From: Pseudeuparius sepicola
Lineage: Eukaryota > Arthropoda > Insecta > Coleoptera > Anthribidae
NCBI GenBank assembly: GCA_963920635.1
Contig: OY987299.1
Span: 68,182,692-68,246,691 of the forward strand
DNA: 64,000 nucleotides
Direction: 5' to 3'
In this document: piece by piece, positions 10,846 through 21,290 of the stretch
Layout of the letters: every line of letters begins with the position of its first letter
Position numbering within the stretch: the first letter of the stretch is position 1
Position numbers and translations under genes: made by a program
Notes under the pieces: generated by a model
What the model saw: only the letters and a program-made list of their open reading frames with translations
Databases searched by the model: none
What the model was told of the DNA's origin: nothing

Positions 10846-11856
10846 GAGATACAGTGCGTGCAAGTTCTTCTTTTTTAAATTGAATTATGGCTATATCTAC
10901 CAAAATAATCAAGCTGCTGAACTGAAATTTGGCACTGCTATGTTTTTGGGGATGAAGAATAAGCTGAAAATGTCAATTTATACGTATCTCACAGAGGGAA
11001 CCACTTGGTCTGTTTTTGGATCGTGTTTTTACTCGTAACTTTTATGAGGTTATCTTTTTGGTCCTACAGGATCATCATTTTAGTGCATCTTTTCATTCTG
11101 CAACAAAGAGGTACTCTTGTTTCATAACGATCAAATCAACCGTTTGAGTTGAAATTGACAAACTGCTTTTAAATATTGCACATCGATTGTACCATTTAAA
11201 GAGAGAAAAAAATCTTATATGATGTCCCAAAAAATTTTCGTTTTCAAAATGGAACGGATTGAAACTGAACAAAATTTAGACACCCCATTTCAAGAAAACG
11301 AATGTGTTTTGGCCAATGTTCATTTGGCATTTTTTTCTTCATTTTCAATGTACAGTTGATCTGTAACATTTGAAAGCAGTAGGTGAAAATTTTATTTTTC
11401 GAATATTGAAGTCAACATGTGTTTTGGGGCACGTTTTGGCAATTTCAACGCAAACGGTTGATTTGATCGTTATGAAACAAGAACACCTTTTTGTTGCAGA
11501 ATGAAAAGATGCACTAAAATGATGGGCCTGCAGGACCAAAAAGATAACCTCACAAAAGTTACGAGTAAAAGCACGATCCAAAAACAGCGCAAGTGGCGCC
11601 CTCTGTGAGTTACGTAGAAATTGACATTTTCAGCTTATTCTCCATCCCCAAAAACATAGCAGTGCCAAATTTCAGTTCAGCAGCTTGATTATTTTGGTAG
11701 ATATAGCCATTATTCAATTTAAAAAAGAAGAACTTGAATGCACTGTATCTCTCAAATAAACAACATTTGTCTAAGCAATGTCGGGCTCAATCACCATATT
11801 TTGGTCTCCCCTACCCCCAGTTTCAGGATTTCCCATTGCTGGTGAGTCACCTTGTA

Positions 11857-12639
11857 TATAGGGTGTTAATTTACTTATTATTTATCGTCGACAATAGGGA
11901 TGTTCACTAATGTCCAATTGTAAAAAAATCCCGAACACGAAAATATCACCCCTATATTTAAATTCTAATTGGGTTTTCCGCCACAGAAACCTGAACCAAA
12001 CTGATTAAAAGAAAATTTTTTCAAGTTGCCAGGAAAATTCATAAATGCCTAATATTGAAAGAACGAAACTTTGAACGTTAACTTAAAAAACAACTTCAAC
12101 AGCCTCCTTTCTCAAAAATCATGTTAAATTAAAGTGAAATGAGAGAATAATAAATGTCAAGTCAAAATGTCATGACAACAGAACAATAACCTAGCCACAT
12201 TCCGCAGTTTTTCGCCTGTTCCGTACTTCTTTTTTGAGAATTTGTTGGGACCTATCCCACAAAAATGTATGATTATTATTAAAAGAGTGTTTACATATTT
12301 TTTATCTTTAAATTTGATTCTGTCTTATATTTATTTATTTAACAACAAAAAGCATTACAATCCACAAACAGCAAAACAATCAAAACAATTAGTGTTTAAG
12401 TAACATCATAACATCTACAAACATTGCACCTAGGCAACTGAACACCTGTATGTGATCAAAGAACAGAATATAACGATTTTATGCAAATTTATGGATAATT
12501 TCATAAACCTTCACAAACTCTGAGACAAATCAAACACAAATCAAAACCCTCCCACTCCCCAATAATGTAATAAAATCCAGACTGAGACACAGCATAGTCA
12601 ACTAGGCAACTACCTGCTTAAAGTTGGCTACATTTTCAA
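11857..12639. other. AT-rich, no gene
   Basis: I see no coding or structural signal here beyond poly(A)-rich segments. The right part (12350-12640) is probably the decayed 3' UTR of the minus-strand LINE that follows. Confidence 0.4.
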
Positions 12640-12899
12640 CTATACAAGTTTTACACTTATTCTGAAAGGATTTAAGACTAGACTCAAGGGAATCAAATTG
12701 TATAATTTAGGGCCAAAGTATATAAAAGATGCTTTGTTGCATTAACGACTGGTAGTTCCAAAAGCTGGTTCTGTTTATTTCTAGTTCCATAAAGGTGACC
12801 AATTGGTATTCTTAGTCTAGATGATTTGTGGGTGTTAGTGCAAACAGCTATCACCCCTATAGAGTACACACATATACATGATTGCAATAAAGCAAGTTG
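12640..12899 (-). pseudogene. Old non-LTR element, C-terminal segment (piece 3 of 3)
   Basis: The minus-strand frame (12899 down to 12693) reads as the C-terminal region of a LINE reverse transcriptase ORF: FLDQLALLQSCICVYS, then THKSSRLRIP, then LLYTLALNY, the last corresponding to the usual L-x-x-G-P-K-x-Y-N ending. It continues from piece 2 (16743-16796) across the hAT insertion. The joining point is exactly the hAT target duplication. It is heavily decayed, with stops and frameshifts near the end. Confidence 0.65.
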
Positions 12900-13534
12900 G
12901 TCAAGAACAGGGATGGACTGGCCGAGCGGGCTGGCGGGCGGAGCCCGCCGTGCCGCTCTTTCTTTTAATAACGGCGCCGCGCCGCAACGCTGTGTTATAA
13001 AAATACGGAATGATCCAGACCTGGTGTTACTTTGACTCAAGAAACAAATATCGTGTCGAAGTATTTAGTACTACTTACGGTACAGTCATTGAATGCATCA
13101 TAAGACGATTTTCAAATCACAAAGAACCAGAGCTGGGCAGTATTCGAATACTTTTGTATTCGAATACATTTTGGGTATCTGATGTGGGTATTAGGATACT
13201 TTTTAAAATTTGTATCCGTTATCCATATCCGTCACGAATTTTTTAAAGTATCTGTATTCGAATACATAATCAGAGTATTCGAAAACTTCTTATAGTATTC
13301 GAATCCTTTTTATAGTATTCGAATACTTTTTATAGTATTCGAGTACTTTTCATTGTATTCGAATACAATACGAAATCAACGGATACATTTTCCCTCTCTT
13401 TCACTACTCCCCACCCAACGTGAGAAAGACAATGCGCGCGAGGTCTAGACTTGTTGTTGGTTAGTCGTGAAGCACATGGAGAGAATGATGCAAATCAAAA
13501 TCAGCCATATCAACATACTGAAAACAGCAAAACG

Positions 13535-13776
13535 TCTAAGATAGAACTCGAGTTGCTAAGGTATTTAGAGGACAAGCGAACTAACATCCAGATGATTAAT
13601 GATTATCCAGTTCTCAAAAATTGTCAATAAAGTACAATACTTGTTTGCCTTCATCAGCTCCTGTAGAATGCCTTTTCTCATTTGCCACTATGATAGATAC
13701 GCCCAGAAGAAATGCTCTAAGCGATGAGCACTTTGACGTACTCGTTTTATCAAAGACTAATGCTAATAAAAAATAA
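13535..13776 (+). pseudogene. hAT transposase C-terminal dimerisation domain
   Basis: The frame first reads ELELLRYLEDKRTN then a stop at about 13627. After a frameshift it continues KYNTCLPSSAPVECLFSFA, then TPRRNALSDEHFDVLVLSK, ending at a TAA near 13776. This is the conserved C-terminal (hATC) dimerisation region, in which the S-S-A-P-V-E-R-x-F-S motif and the L-S-D segment are diagnostic. The catalytic core and BED zinc finger are missing. It is presumably what is left of the transposase of hAT 2. Confidence 0.85.
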
Positions 13777-14709
13777 ATACTATATAATAAATGTGCTTAT
13801 TATTTTTTGGTCATTTCTAAAAATTTGTCATCCACATAATTCAACCTTTGTCTTCTTTTGGTGATGCAAAAGTAAAAATAATTAATAATTACCTCTATTG
13901 ATATTTTGATACCTATACTCAAATTATTTTAAGAAGTCCTTACTGGGACTGTCAATTGGTAATTTTGATATCCTAAGTTGGCACTAATGCAGCAAAAACT
14001 GCAACCGGGTCACAAGTTCAGGTCAGTAACTAGCCCATTTGCACTAATAACACGAAAAGTAACACGAACAAGAACAACACAGATGATGGTAAAACCAGGT
14101 AAAACTCACGAAACGTAGAAAACCCGCAAATATTTTCATTGCCGAATGTTTGAACCAGTTTGAACCATCTGGAAAACCTTCACTGTCACTTTGACACACC
14201 GAAGCTAAATTTGCCTGAGTCCGCCCATAGACGCTGCCAAAAGCAGCTAATTATTACGAAATACCAAAATGAAAAGTGTTTCCATGACGTTTGAAATTAT
14301 TATTAAAATGAGTTGTAGTCCTAGTTATTGTTATTTATAGCGGTATAATCGTGATTGCAATGGGGTTTTTATTTTATTGTTCTTTTTTCGTATCACTTGG
14401 GTAACTTTTCACATCATAAATCAATGAGTGACGTCATTAACTGGTTGAGACACATACCAATGTTATACCCATGGTTAACAGAAAATTCCTAGGGATTTTG
14501 TGGAGAATGTCATCTGACAAAATCGGGATTTCTTACAGTAATCGGGGTATATTTCACATAACAACAATAACAATGGCAACAATAATAGGTATACCAGTAT
14601 GTATCCATATGCGGTATCCGTAAAAAAGTATTCGGATATTCGTATTCGAATACAAAAATGTCTGAAGTATCCGTATCCGCCCCCATTATGTATTCGAATA
14701 CATTTAAAG

Positions 14710-15289
14710 TAGGGTTTCCAATTTTCGGGATCGGGATCCCGTTTTGAGATCCCGGGATGAAAATCCAAATCCCGGGATCCCGTTTTGGATCCCGGGATCC
14801 AAAACCCAAATCACGGGATCCCGAGATCAATCCTAATAATATTTTTATTAAAATGCGTAATATTAGCAAAACCCAAATCTCGGGATCCCAAGATCAATCC
14901 TAATAATATTTTTATTAAAATGCATAATATTAGCAATAGCAAATAAAAATGCAGACATAAGGAAAAAATGTATTAAAAAACACATAAATAAAAAACATTT
15001 TTATATATTTACCTACATAATATTGTATTAGGTAGGTATAGGTAAGTGAAATGAAAAAGTGAATCCCCGGTTGTATCATAATAAATACGTAAATAACTTG
15101 GGTAAAACTAAATAAAACGCTGATAAAGTATAAAAAAATGCATTTTACACAAAAGTTCGATCATTTAAAAAAATCGGGATTTTCGGAACCGCTATATCTA
15201 ACCCTAACGAGACCCCACCAGCATCCCGGGATCTCGAAATCCCGGCATCCCATCTAAAACCCCTCCGGGATCCCGGACTGGAAACCCTA
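14710..15289. mobile_element. hAT-like MITE 3, innermost of the nest
   Basis: A 580-bp element with ends TAGGGTTTCCA and its inverse, flanked by a perfect ATTTAAAG duplication (14702-14709 and 15290-15297). The subterminal parts are runs of the palindrome CGGGATCCCG on both sides (14728-14830 and 15225-15275). A segment CCCAAATC..TCCTAATAATATTTTT is duplicated in tandem at about 14805-14860 and 14870-14925. There is no ORF. Confidence 0.88.
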
Positions 15290-15367
15290 ATTTAAAGTAT
15301 CCATATTCGGTAATTGAATACATATTTGTTGTATCCGAACCCAGCTCTGCAAAGAACTTTATATGGA

Positions 15368-15406
15368 CACAGACCTATATAGCTAGCGAAGCTATATAGG
15401 TCTGTG
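15368..15406. repeat. Perfect 17-bp inverted repeat with 5-nt loop
   Basis: CACAGACCTATATAGCT is followed by AGCGA and then its exact inverse complement. It lies in hAT 1, ten bases beyond the right target duplication of hAT 2. Its function is unknown. Confidence 0.8.
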
Positions 15407-15689
15407 ATATAGATTTAGAATGTTTGCACCCAACCCATCAGAATTTATTAATATACCTACCTCACATGCCAAACACGACTTTAGAAACAATTCGTACCAA
15501 AATTAGACAATTTGTTCCTGATATTGACAAGTATCAGCTAAAGGCAGGAGTTACAAGATTTTGCCTCCCAATTACCTCAATTATTAAAAACACATAGCGA
15601 AGAATATTTTGAATTTTTACCTAGTCATAACTGTGATACGGAGGAAGACTGTGATTTTAAAAACACGACGTGCAAAACATAAAAAAATT

Positions 15690-15935
15690 ATTATATAATT
15701 AATTTATACGCCGAAGCTAAAGTCAGCTTTTTTAAGTATACAAATATGTATAGCTATACTAACGCTTTACGCAAGTCAAGTGTCATGTGAAAGATCCTTT
15801 TCTAAATTAAAGTTCATTCTCAATAGCTAGGTGGGTTGAAACATATGTTAATTTGACACAAAATAACATTAAAGCTTTTATGCTAATGGCTATAGAAAGA
15901 GATATTTTAATGAAAATCGGGAATGACGATATAAT
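15690..15935 (+). pseudogene. hAT-type transposase C-terminus (ZMYM1-like group), decayed
   Basis: Several short frames together read like the end of the hAT transposases often annotated as zinc finger MYM-type 1-like: TYVYSYTNAL, then after a shift VSCERSFSKLKFILN, then NIKAFMLMAIERDILMK. The C-E-R-S-F-S-x-L-K motif is diagnostic for the dimerisation domain. Frameshifts separate the pieces. Earlier sequence (15415-15660) probably belongs to the same relic. It may be the transposase of hAT 1. Confidence 0.7.
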
Positions 15936-15974
15936 AAAATATTTTTTTAGTTTTTGTTTTGTGTTTTGTTTTAG

Positions 15975-16560
15975 AATAGTTGTTATTTATGTACCAAGGC
16001 ACTGAAGTTCAAACTTTTTATGACTCATGTGGAATTTAGTGGCTGAGGCCTTTGTCCGAGTCATAAAAAGAACTTCAGTGCTGTACATATTATTTTTTTC
16101 AGAAAAAAATGTTTTGTTAGGCAAAAAATAATCATAAGGGAGCGCCCGTCCATGAACCGACTGCGCGCGGCGTTGCTTGACTTTGACGATTGCTCTTCCT
16201 ATACTAAAATCGAGCAACTCTTACGCCTGGCGTAAACAAGAGCATGTGCTTTGAGATATTCGCCAGAGCCGCACTGAGGCACGACCTTTATTTCATTTTA
16301 GTTTTACAATTGTTTACATAAAAATATTTCGTAAAAAAATTATTGGCTTAATTAAAATAGATTGATATTCCAATTTAAATGGACATTATTGGCCGAATTT
16401 TGAATATTTGGTCACTTTTGATGGGCGATGGTTCCGCCTCTGACGTTTGATGTTTACATCTCGCCAAGGCCTATTTATTGAAAAAATCGTACAATAATGG
16501 GCTTTCTGAGCTTTTAATGGCGATTTTGAGACATCTCACTGCCGATTTCAAGAAAAGTGG
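15975..16560. repeat. Single arm of the foldback element seen at 56434-57712
   Basis: It starts TTATTTATGTACCAAGGCAC and runs through ACTTCAGTGC, GCGCGGCGTTGCTTGACTTT, TTTGAATATTTGGTCACTTT, GATGTTTACATCTCGCCAAG and CGATTTCAAGAAAA, matching the left arm of 56434-57712 in order. The right arm is missing. Confidence 0.85.
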
Positions 16561-16742
16561 TTTTTTATGTATTTTTAGACATATTTTTTAAATATACATA
16601 TATTTATTTTTTGTATTTTTTGTAGTTTTATAGTAATATAAGACGAACTGATATGTATTTTTAAAGTGGGCGCCAGGCACTGGCACTGCTGGTTTTATCA
16701 GCCCGCCAATATTTTCGTACCCAGTCCGTCCCTGGTCAAGAA

Positions 16743-16796
16743 TCTTTTCTTCTCATGGCATATGATTTTTAAAATGTAGTTTTGAATAACATTCAG
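16743..16796 (-). pseudogene. Old non-LTR element (piece 2 of 3)
   Basis: A short strip between two insertions. On the minus strand it reads LNVIQNYILKIICHEKKRFL, the region that follows the WGG motif in this LINE family. The 9-bp target site AACATTCAG (16788-16796) of the GC-rich LINE lies at its upstream end. Confidence 0.65.
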
Positions 16797-16925
16797 TGGT
16801 GATCCAGAATCCCTCCCCACCGCTACGGTGGGCTGCCCCACGGATTCTGGGGGGGGGGGCAAACAGCCGATTGGCAATAAGAGAGATGAGAGGGAGGGGG
16901 CCCCATAAAGGGGCCCCTCCCAACA

Positions 16926-18107
16926 ATGGTCGATGAGGCTGGAGTGGGGCGGGGGGCCCCACAAGGGGACCCTTGCCCCACTCCTGCTTCAGAGGTAGAC
17001 ATACTGGTCCAGAGCCTGGGATCGTTCGGGGTCCGCCCTAAAGGCAAGACCGGGGCCGAGAAGAGGAAGGCCAAAGAGAGGAGGAAGCTGGAGGAGGAGG
17101 CTAAGGCCGAGGCCTCTGACCCCGGCCCCTCCTCTAGGCCTGATCCTCCAGCCACTCCGTCTAAGGTGAGTTCCACTGGAAACACGCCGGAGGCAGGTGG
17201 AAAGAGGAAGCAGGGAGGGAAGGGAGGGAGGGCCCCCACAGGGGAACACCCGACCACAAGCCTACCCGCGGGGTCGCAGCAAAGGCTTAGCCTACCGCGG
17301 GCCGGCCCCCGGACATCGTGCTCCCAGAAGGGCGGTACTGCGGCTGGGGGAAGGTCCGCGGCGGTGGCCGCCTCGAACCCGACGAGGGACGCCAAGGGGG
17401 GGCCCGTAAGGGAACCCCAGGGTGTTGTATCACAGGGTTCATACACGCAAGCTGCGGGGAGGGGCCTACCAAGGATTGTGGTGGGTCTACGCGGTCAGGT
17501 CACTGACTTTGACCGCCGGGACCTGCTGGAGTTCGTTGGGGCCCTGGGCAGAAGGGTCATGAAGTGCATCCTGAGGGGGGACGAGTTTGGTCCCACCACG
17601 AAGGGCACCTGGCTCTGGAGACGGCACTTGGTGGTGGAGGTAGGGGACGAGGAATTCAGGGAGTGGGTCTGCAGGGAGCTGGTGAATATCAGACCCTGGG
17701 GACTAGCAAACCTGGTGGAGGTCGACCCAGAAAGCCTCCGCCTCAGAAGGGCCGTGTTCTGGATAGCGGGCGCTGGGCTGTCGGCAGTACCTAGTACTGC
17801 GATAGTCCGGTGTCTGGAGGTCCAGAACAGGATGAGCTGCAGCCAGTGGATGGTGTGGCAATGGGATGACGGGCCCGAGGGAGTACGCCTTGTGGTGGGG
17901 ATCGACCAGGAGTCAGTCCCAACCATCGAGGCGAAAAACTGGGAGCTCAGTTGTCTCGGAACCAGCGCCCGAGTGGTTTTCCCGGGTCGCTCTGGGGGTG
18001 GGGCCGGGCAGGCACCTGCGGGGCCCACACCTAGGGTGACGGGGAGAGGCACTGAGGAGGAAGCCGATCTGGAGGGGGGGGAGACTCTCCGAAGGACCGG
18101 TGGATAG
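16926..18107 (+). CDS. LINE ORF1 protein (gag-like, DUF4780-like region)
   Basis: A 393-codon open frame. Residues 30-65 are very basic and likely helical (KRKAKERRKLEEEAKAEA), and residues 65-190 are low-complexity, rich in Pro, Gly and Ser. The remainder (about 195-355) is a folded domain with DRRDLLEFVGALGRRVMK, TKGTWLWRRHLVVEVG, EFREWVCRELVNIRPWG and a late RLVVGIDQESVPTIEAKNWE. The last parts resemble DUF4780, an RNA-binding-like domain found in ORF1 proteins of insect LINEs. No CCHC knuckles are seen. ORF1 proteins coat the element RNA. The start shown is the first ATG, about 130 bp into the element. This is the only intact long frame of this copy. Confidence 0.8.
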   Translation: MVDEAGVGRGAPQGDPCPTPASEVDILVQSLGSFGVRPKGKTGAEKRKAKERRKLEEEAKAEASDPGPSSRPDPPATPSKVSSTGNTPEAGGKRKQGGKGGRAPTGEHPTTSLPAGSQQRLSLPRAGPRTSCSQKGGTAAGGRSAAVAASNPTRDAKGGPVREPQGVVSQGSYTQAAGRGLPRIVVGLRGQVTDFDRRDLLEFVGALGRRVMKCILRGDEFGPTTKGTWLWRRHLVVEVGDEEFREWVCRELVNIRPWGLANLVEVDPESLRLRRAVFWIAGAGLSAVPSTAIVRCLEVQNRMSCSQWMVWQWDDGPEGVRLVVGIDQESVPTIEAKNWELSCLGTSARVVFPGRSGGGAGQAPAGPTPRVTGRGTEEEADLEGGETLRRTGG

Positions 18108-18339
18108 GGAGGCAATGGTGGTGGAGGCTCACCCCCAGATTGGGGGTGGTCCTCCCTCTCCAATTGAGGGAGACCTAGACACCGCACTGGGGGAGGCTGG
18201 CTCGGTGGTTGGGGACGGGGGAGACAGGGTAGAGGGGCGCGCACCTCCCGCGTCATCAACCATTGAGCGAAGGCTACTCTCGTCCTCTTCGGACTAGGAT
18301 GAGGGGCGCCCGGAGGAGCCTCCTAAGGAATAAAAAAAA

Positions 18340-18551
18340 ATGATAGTCACACAGATCAATCTACAGCATAGCAGAGCCTCCACGGCTCAGCTTTGTAGAA
18401 AGATCGCGTGCGAAAACCCAGATATCGTACTTATCCAGGAACCCTGGATAGTACAAAACAGGCCTAGGGGTTTGGGCTCTGCGGGAGGCACGCTGTTTAC
18501 AGCAGACGCATCCCTAGGAGCTCCCAGGCAGCGTACGTACGGGGGCAGATG
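18340..18551 (+). pseudogene. ORF2 start: apurinic-type endonuclease N-terminus
   Basis: The frame starts MIVTQINLQHSRASTAQLC and contains NPDIVLIQEPW, the first two conserved blocks of APE-type LINE endonucleases, including the metal-binding Glu of QEPW. It ends at 18549-18551, where the sequence jumps to a reverse transcriptase region in another frame. The other endonuclease blocks (including the S-D-H motif) are gone, so an internal deletion of several hundred bases is likely here. Confidence 0.8.
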
Positions 18552-19938
18552 AGTTCACCTCATCCCCCCGGGGTACCCTGCTACATCTGCTGGCCACACA
18601 CTTCCCAGGCTCGACATTGGGACGGAGAGGCGGAGCCCAGCAGCATGGTGACAAATGACTACGGCCTTGCCACAAGGATAGTCAACCATGAAAGGGTTAG
18701 ATGGGCCATTGAGTCCTCCCCATATAAGTCGCCGGGGCTAGATGGGATCTTCCCGGCTCTCCTCCAGAGAGACGGGGGGACACTCACCTGGCCACTAAGA
18801 GGCGTGTTTCGAGCATCCATCGCCAGAGAGCACGTCCCTCGTCGATGGCTGCAGATTAGAGTGATATTCATACCCAAGCCTGGACGCAGTGATTACACTG
18901 AAGCCAATGCCTATAGACCCATCAGTCTCACCAGCTTCTTGATGAAGACACTGGAGAGACTGGTGGACAGACATCTTAGAGAGCAACTTGCTCTCAAGGC
19001 ACCACTGAGTTCCAGGCAGCACGTCTACCAACTGGGCAGGTCCGTGGACTCGGCCCTTCACCAGCTGGTGGCAAGGCTGGATGGGGGGCAGGAGGGCGGA
19101 CTGGTGTCGGTGGGGGTCTTTTTGAACATAGAGGGTGCCTTTGACAATACGGCAGTGGACTCGATCTGTAGGGCTGTGAGGAGGGTGGAAGCTGGGGACA
19201 CCTTGGACAGGTGGACCCGATCCATGCTCACCGGCAGGCAGGTCGAAGCCGGACTGTGCGGTGAAACGGTGACCATCAATGCATCGCGGGGTTGTCCCCA
19301 GGGGGGGGTTCTGTCCCCCCTCCTGTGGTGCATGGTGGTGGATGAACTGCTGCGAATCCTGGAGGAGGAGCAGGGTGTCTACGTGCAGGCGTACGCGGAC
19401 GACGTTGTGATCCTGGTGCAGGGCACAGAGATTGAGCTTTTGGTGGAGCTCCTAAATGGGGCCCTCGTGAAGTTCTCTCAGTGGTGCGCCGCCAACGGAT
19501 TAAGTGTCAACCCTAATAAGGTTGAGCTGGTGCTATTCACCAGAAAGAGAAAAGTGGTCCCCAGCCCTCTCGTAGAGCTTCAAGGGACCCAACTAGAAAT
19601 AAAGAAGAAGGTCAAGTATCTAGGAGTCTGGCTAGACTCCAGACTGACCTACGAGGAACACATACTCACAAGGACCAAAAAGGCATGCAACGCACTGTGG
19701 GCGTGCCGCAGAGCTGTGGGAACTTCGTAGGGATTCAGTCCGAAGATCATGCTTTGGATTTACACGGCAATGATTGTACCCATACACATGGGGCTGTCGT
19801 TTGGTGGTCAGGCGCTGGCAGGACCAGACCAAGGGCAGCGCTTGATAAGATACAACGCCTAGCCTGCCTCTGCATCACGGGGGCCCTCGGGACCGCCCCC
19901 TCCCGAGCCCTTGACCCTTGGTGCAGTGGTGGCATATG
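18552..19938 (+). pseudogene. ORF2 reverse transcriptase, inactive
   Basis: The first 30 or so codons are linker debris. The RT follows with SPYKSPGLDGI, then ANAYRPISLTSFLMKTLERL, the motif A region, RGCPQGGVLSPLLW (motif B), AYADDVVILV (motif C, Tyr near codon 282 of the frame from 18549) and KVKYLGVWLDSRLTY (thumb). Motif A reads FLNIEGAFDN, where active members have Asp at the first acidic position, so a catalytic residue is lost. A TAG at 19728-19730 ends the frame. Matching sequence continues in the same frame beyond it (SPKIMLWIYTAMIVPI) and then shifts. This copy cannot reverse-transcribe by itself. Confidence 0.9.
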
Positions 19939-20076
19939 AGGCGGCTAAGGTGGGCATCAGAGGCTATGGTCTGAGCTGAAGGAGGCGCTTCCCATCCTGG
20001 ACATGAGAAGGGATGTGAAGGAGCCTTCTATTGGCTTTTATGATAGACTCTCCTTCTCCTTCCCCGAAAGGAAGGA

Positions 20077-20942
20077 GTGGATGGAGGAGAACATCAGTCC
20101 CAGAAAGGACTAGTCTGGTACACAGACGGGTCCAAGATGGGGAAAGAAACGGGGGCCGGAGCCTATTGTAAGGAACTGGCCTGTAAACTTACAGTCTCCC
20201 TAGGAGAACACACTACGGTGTTCCAGGCAGAGCTGTTTGCCATTACACTGGGGGCGGAGGAATCACTCAAACTCCAGGTCGAGAGGAGCGAGGTGACCTT
20301 CTACTCCGACAGCAAAGCAGCCCTTCTCGCGCTGCGAGCAAACCGCACCACATCTCTTCTGGTGGAGGAATGTCGAGTGAGTTTGCTTAAACTGGTGGCC
20401 GCAGGGAATAAGGTGACTCTGTCCTGGGTGCCTGGGCATTCGGGCATCGAGGGAGACCGCCGACCTCTTGGCCAGGGAGGGATCCATGAGCAGGCCGATG
20501 GGACCAGAACCCCTTTTGGGGATCGCCCCTCGGGTAGCGATTGGAGTCTTGGACGAATGGCTGCAGAGCAGATTCGTCGAGGAATGGCTCAGAGCTCCAG
20601 GGATGAGGCAGGCAAGGCTCATGATCCGTGGGCCATCGCCTGCCTTGTCCCGGGAATTGCTGGGTCTGCCAAGAAAGGAGGTTAAGGGTTTGGTGAGGGT
20701 CCTCACTGTCGCCTAGCCCGCCACCTACACCTCATTGGGGTGGAGGAGGAGCGGGAATGCAGATGGTGCCTAGAAGAAGAGGAGACCCCCCCCACCACCT
20801 AGAAACAGAGTGCCCTGCGCTCGACAGGGTCAGATTCGAGTCCTTCGGCATGGCTAGGCTGTGCATTGAGGACGTGTATGGTGTCAGGTTGGGGGGGCTG
20901 CGGGCCTTCATCAAGAAGGCCGGCATGCTGGAAGCCCTTTGA
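20077..20942 (+). pseudogene. ORF2 RNase H and C-terminal zinc knuckle, frameshifted
   Basis: RNase H blocks are present: WYTDGSK, FQAELFAI, YSDSKAALLAL and WVPGHSGI. The frame breaks at about 20450, where the G-N-E-x-x-D motif should be, through loss of a few bases. The following region continues in a second frame to 20716 (REGSMSRPMGPEP, LDEWLQSRFVEEW) and in a third from 20757 (C-terminal knuckle, TECPALDRVRFESFG, ending TGA at 20942). It aligns block by block with the intact fragment at 9606-10754. Confidence 0.88.
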
Positions 20943-21045
20943 TACCGGCTGTGGGGGCACAATGGGCCCATGGAGGCCTACGTGCCGGGCCGATCAGAGG
21001 CGGCCACCCCTTAATTTGATGATGATGATGATGATGAACATTCAG

Positions 21046-21290
21046 CAGTCAGAGAATTCCGATAAAGCTCCCCCTCCCCACGCCACCAGGCTATACTATA
21101 TCAACAATTTGACCAGAGCCCCGTATACTATCATCAATAATTCTTTTGTTAATATTTGTCTTAAAATATAGAATCTATTAATCAGTTTCCGAATGTTCTT
21201 CATTAATCTTAAAACATGTTCATTCCATTTAAGGTGTTTATCTATTGTAATCCCATAAGATTGTATCGGATTTTTCCATTTCAAAATCCG
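21046..21290 (-). pseudogene. Old non-LTR element (piece 1 of 3)
   Basis: The minus-strand frame from 21284 reads GITIDKHLKWNEHV, then LINRFYILRQILTKEL and IVYGALVKLLI. After a shift comes a segment with VAWGGAL. This is the thumb and C-terminal domain of a LINE reverse transcriptase and runs directly into 16743-16796 once the GC-rich LINE is removed. It is closely similar in layout to the fragment at 6155-7084. Confidence 0.75.

Larger units (their letters stand above)
9491..11856. mobile_element. Foldback element with very long inverted arms, split by a LINE
   Basis: The left end (ACAGGGTGATTCACCAGCAA) and right end are inverted. Homology continues inward for several hundred bases: GGGGTAGGGGAGACCAAAAT, GAGATACAGTG, TTGAATTATGGCTATA, CATAGCAGTGCCAAAT and ACTCGTAACTTTTATGAGG all recur in inverse orientation at 11540-11830. 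Without the retrotransposon inserted at 9606-10845 the element would be about 1.1 kb. No transposase is visible. A related partial copy is at 31682-32471. Confidence 0.85.
13128..15349. mobile_element. hAT transposon 2, nested in hAT 1
   Basis: The ends are CAGAGCTGGGCAGTATTCG and the inverse of CCGAACCCAGCTCTG, flanked by a perfect CAAAGAAC duplication (13120-13127 and 15350-15357). Subterminal regions are packed with GTATTCGAATAC-type palindromes (13140-13380 and 14625-14705, then 15298-15345 after the inner insertion), probable transposase-binding sites. It carries a decayed transposase C-terminus. Confidence 0.9.
12908..16734. mobile_element. hAT transposon 1 (outer shell of the nest)
   Basis: The ends read CAGGGATGGACTGG and CCAGTCCGTCCCTG, and are flanked by a perfect 8-bp duplication GTCAAGAA (12900-12907 and 16735-16742), the hAT signature. 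The interior holds a second hAT (13128-15349), a plus-strand hAT-like transposase C-terminus (15690-15935) and half of the foldback repeat found at 56434-57712. It interrupts an old minus-strand LINE. Confidence 0.9.
16797..21036 (+). mobile_element. Near full-length GC-rich non-LTR retrotransposon
   Basis: A 4.2-kb insertion flanked by a 9-bp duplication AACATTCAG (16788-16796 and 21037-21045), with a GAT-repeat tail (about 21018-21036). It has an ORF1, a decayed ORF2 with endonuclease start, reverse transcriptase, RNase H and zinc knuckle, and a 3' UTR. GC content is far above that of the surroundings. The domain order places it in the APE-type LINEs that carry RNase H (I/LOA/R1-like group). 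The exact clade would need a tree. Confidence 0.92.

Noticed and set aside
16823..18259. Long frames opposite and beside LINE ORF1
   Set aside because: They are high-GC shadows of ORF1, rich in Pro, Ser and Gly, without motifs.
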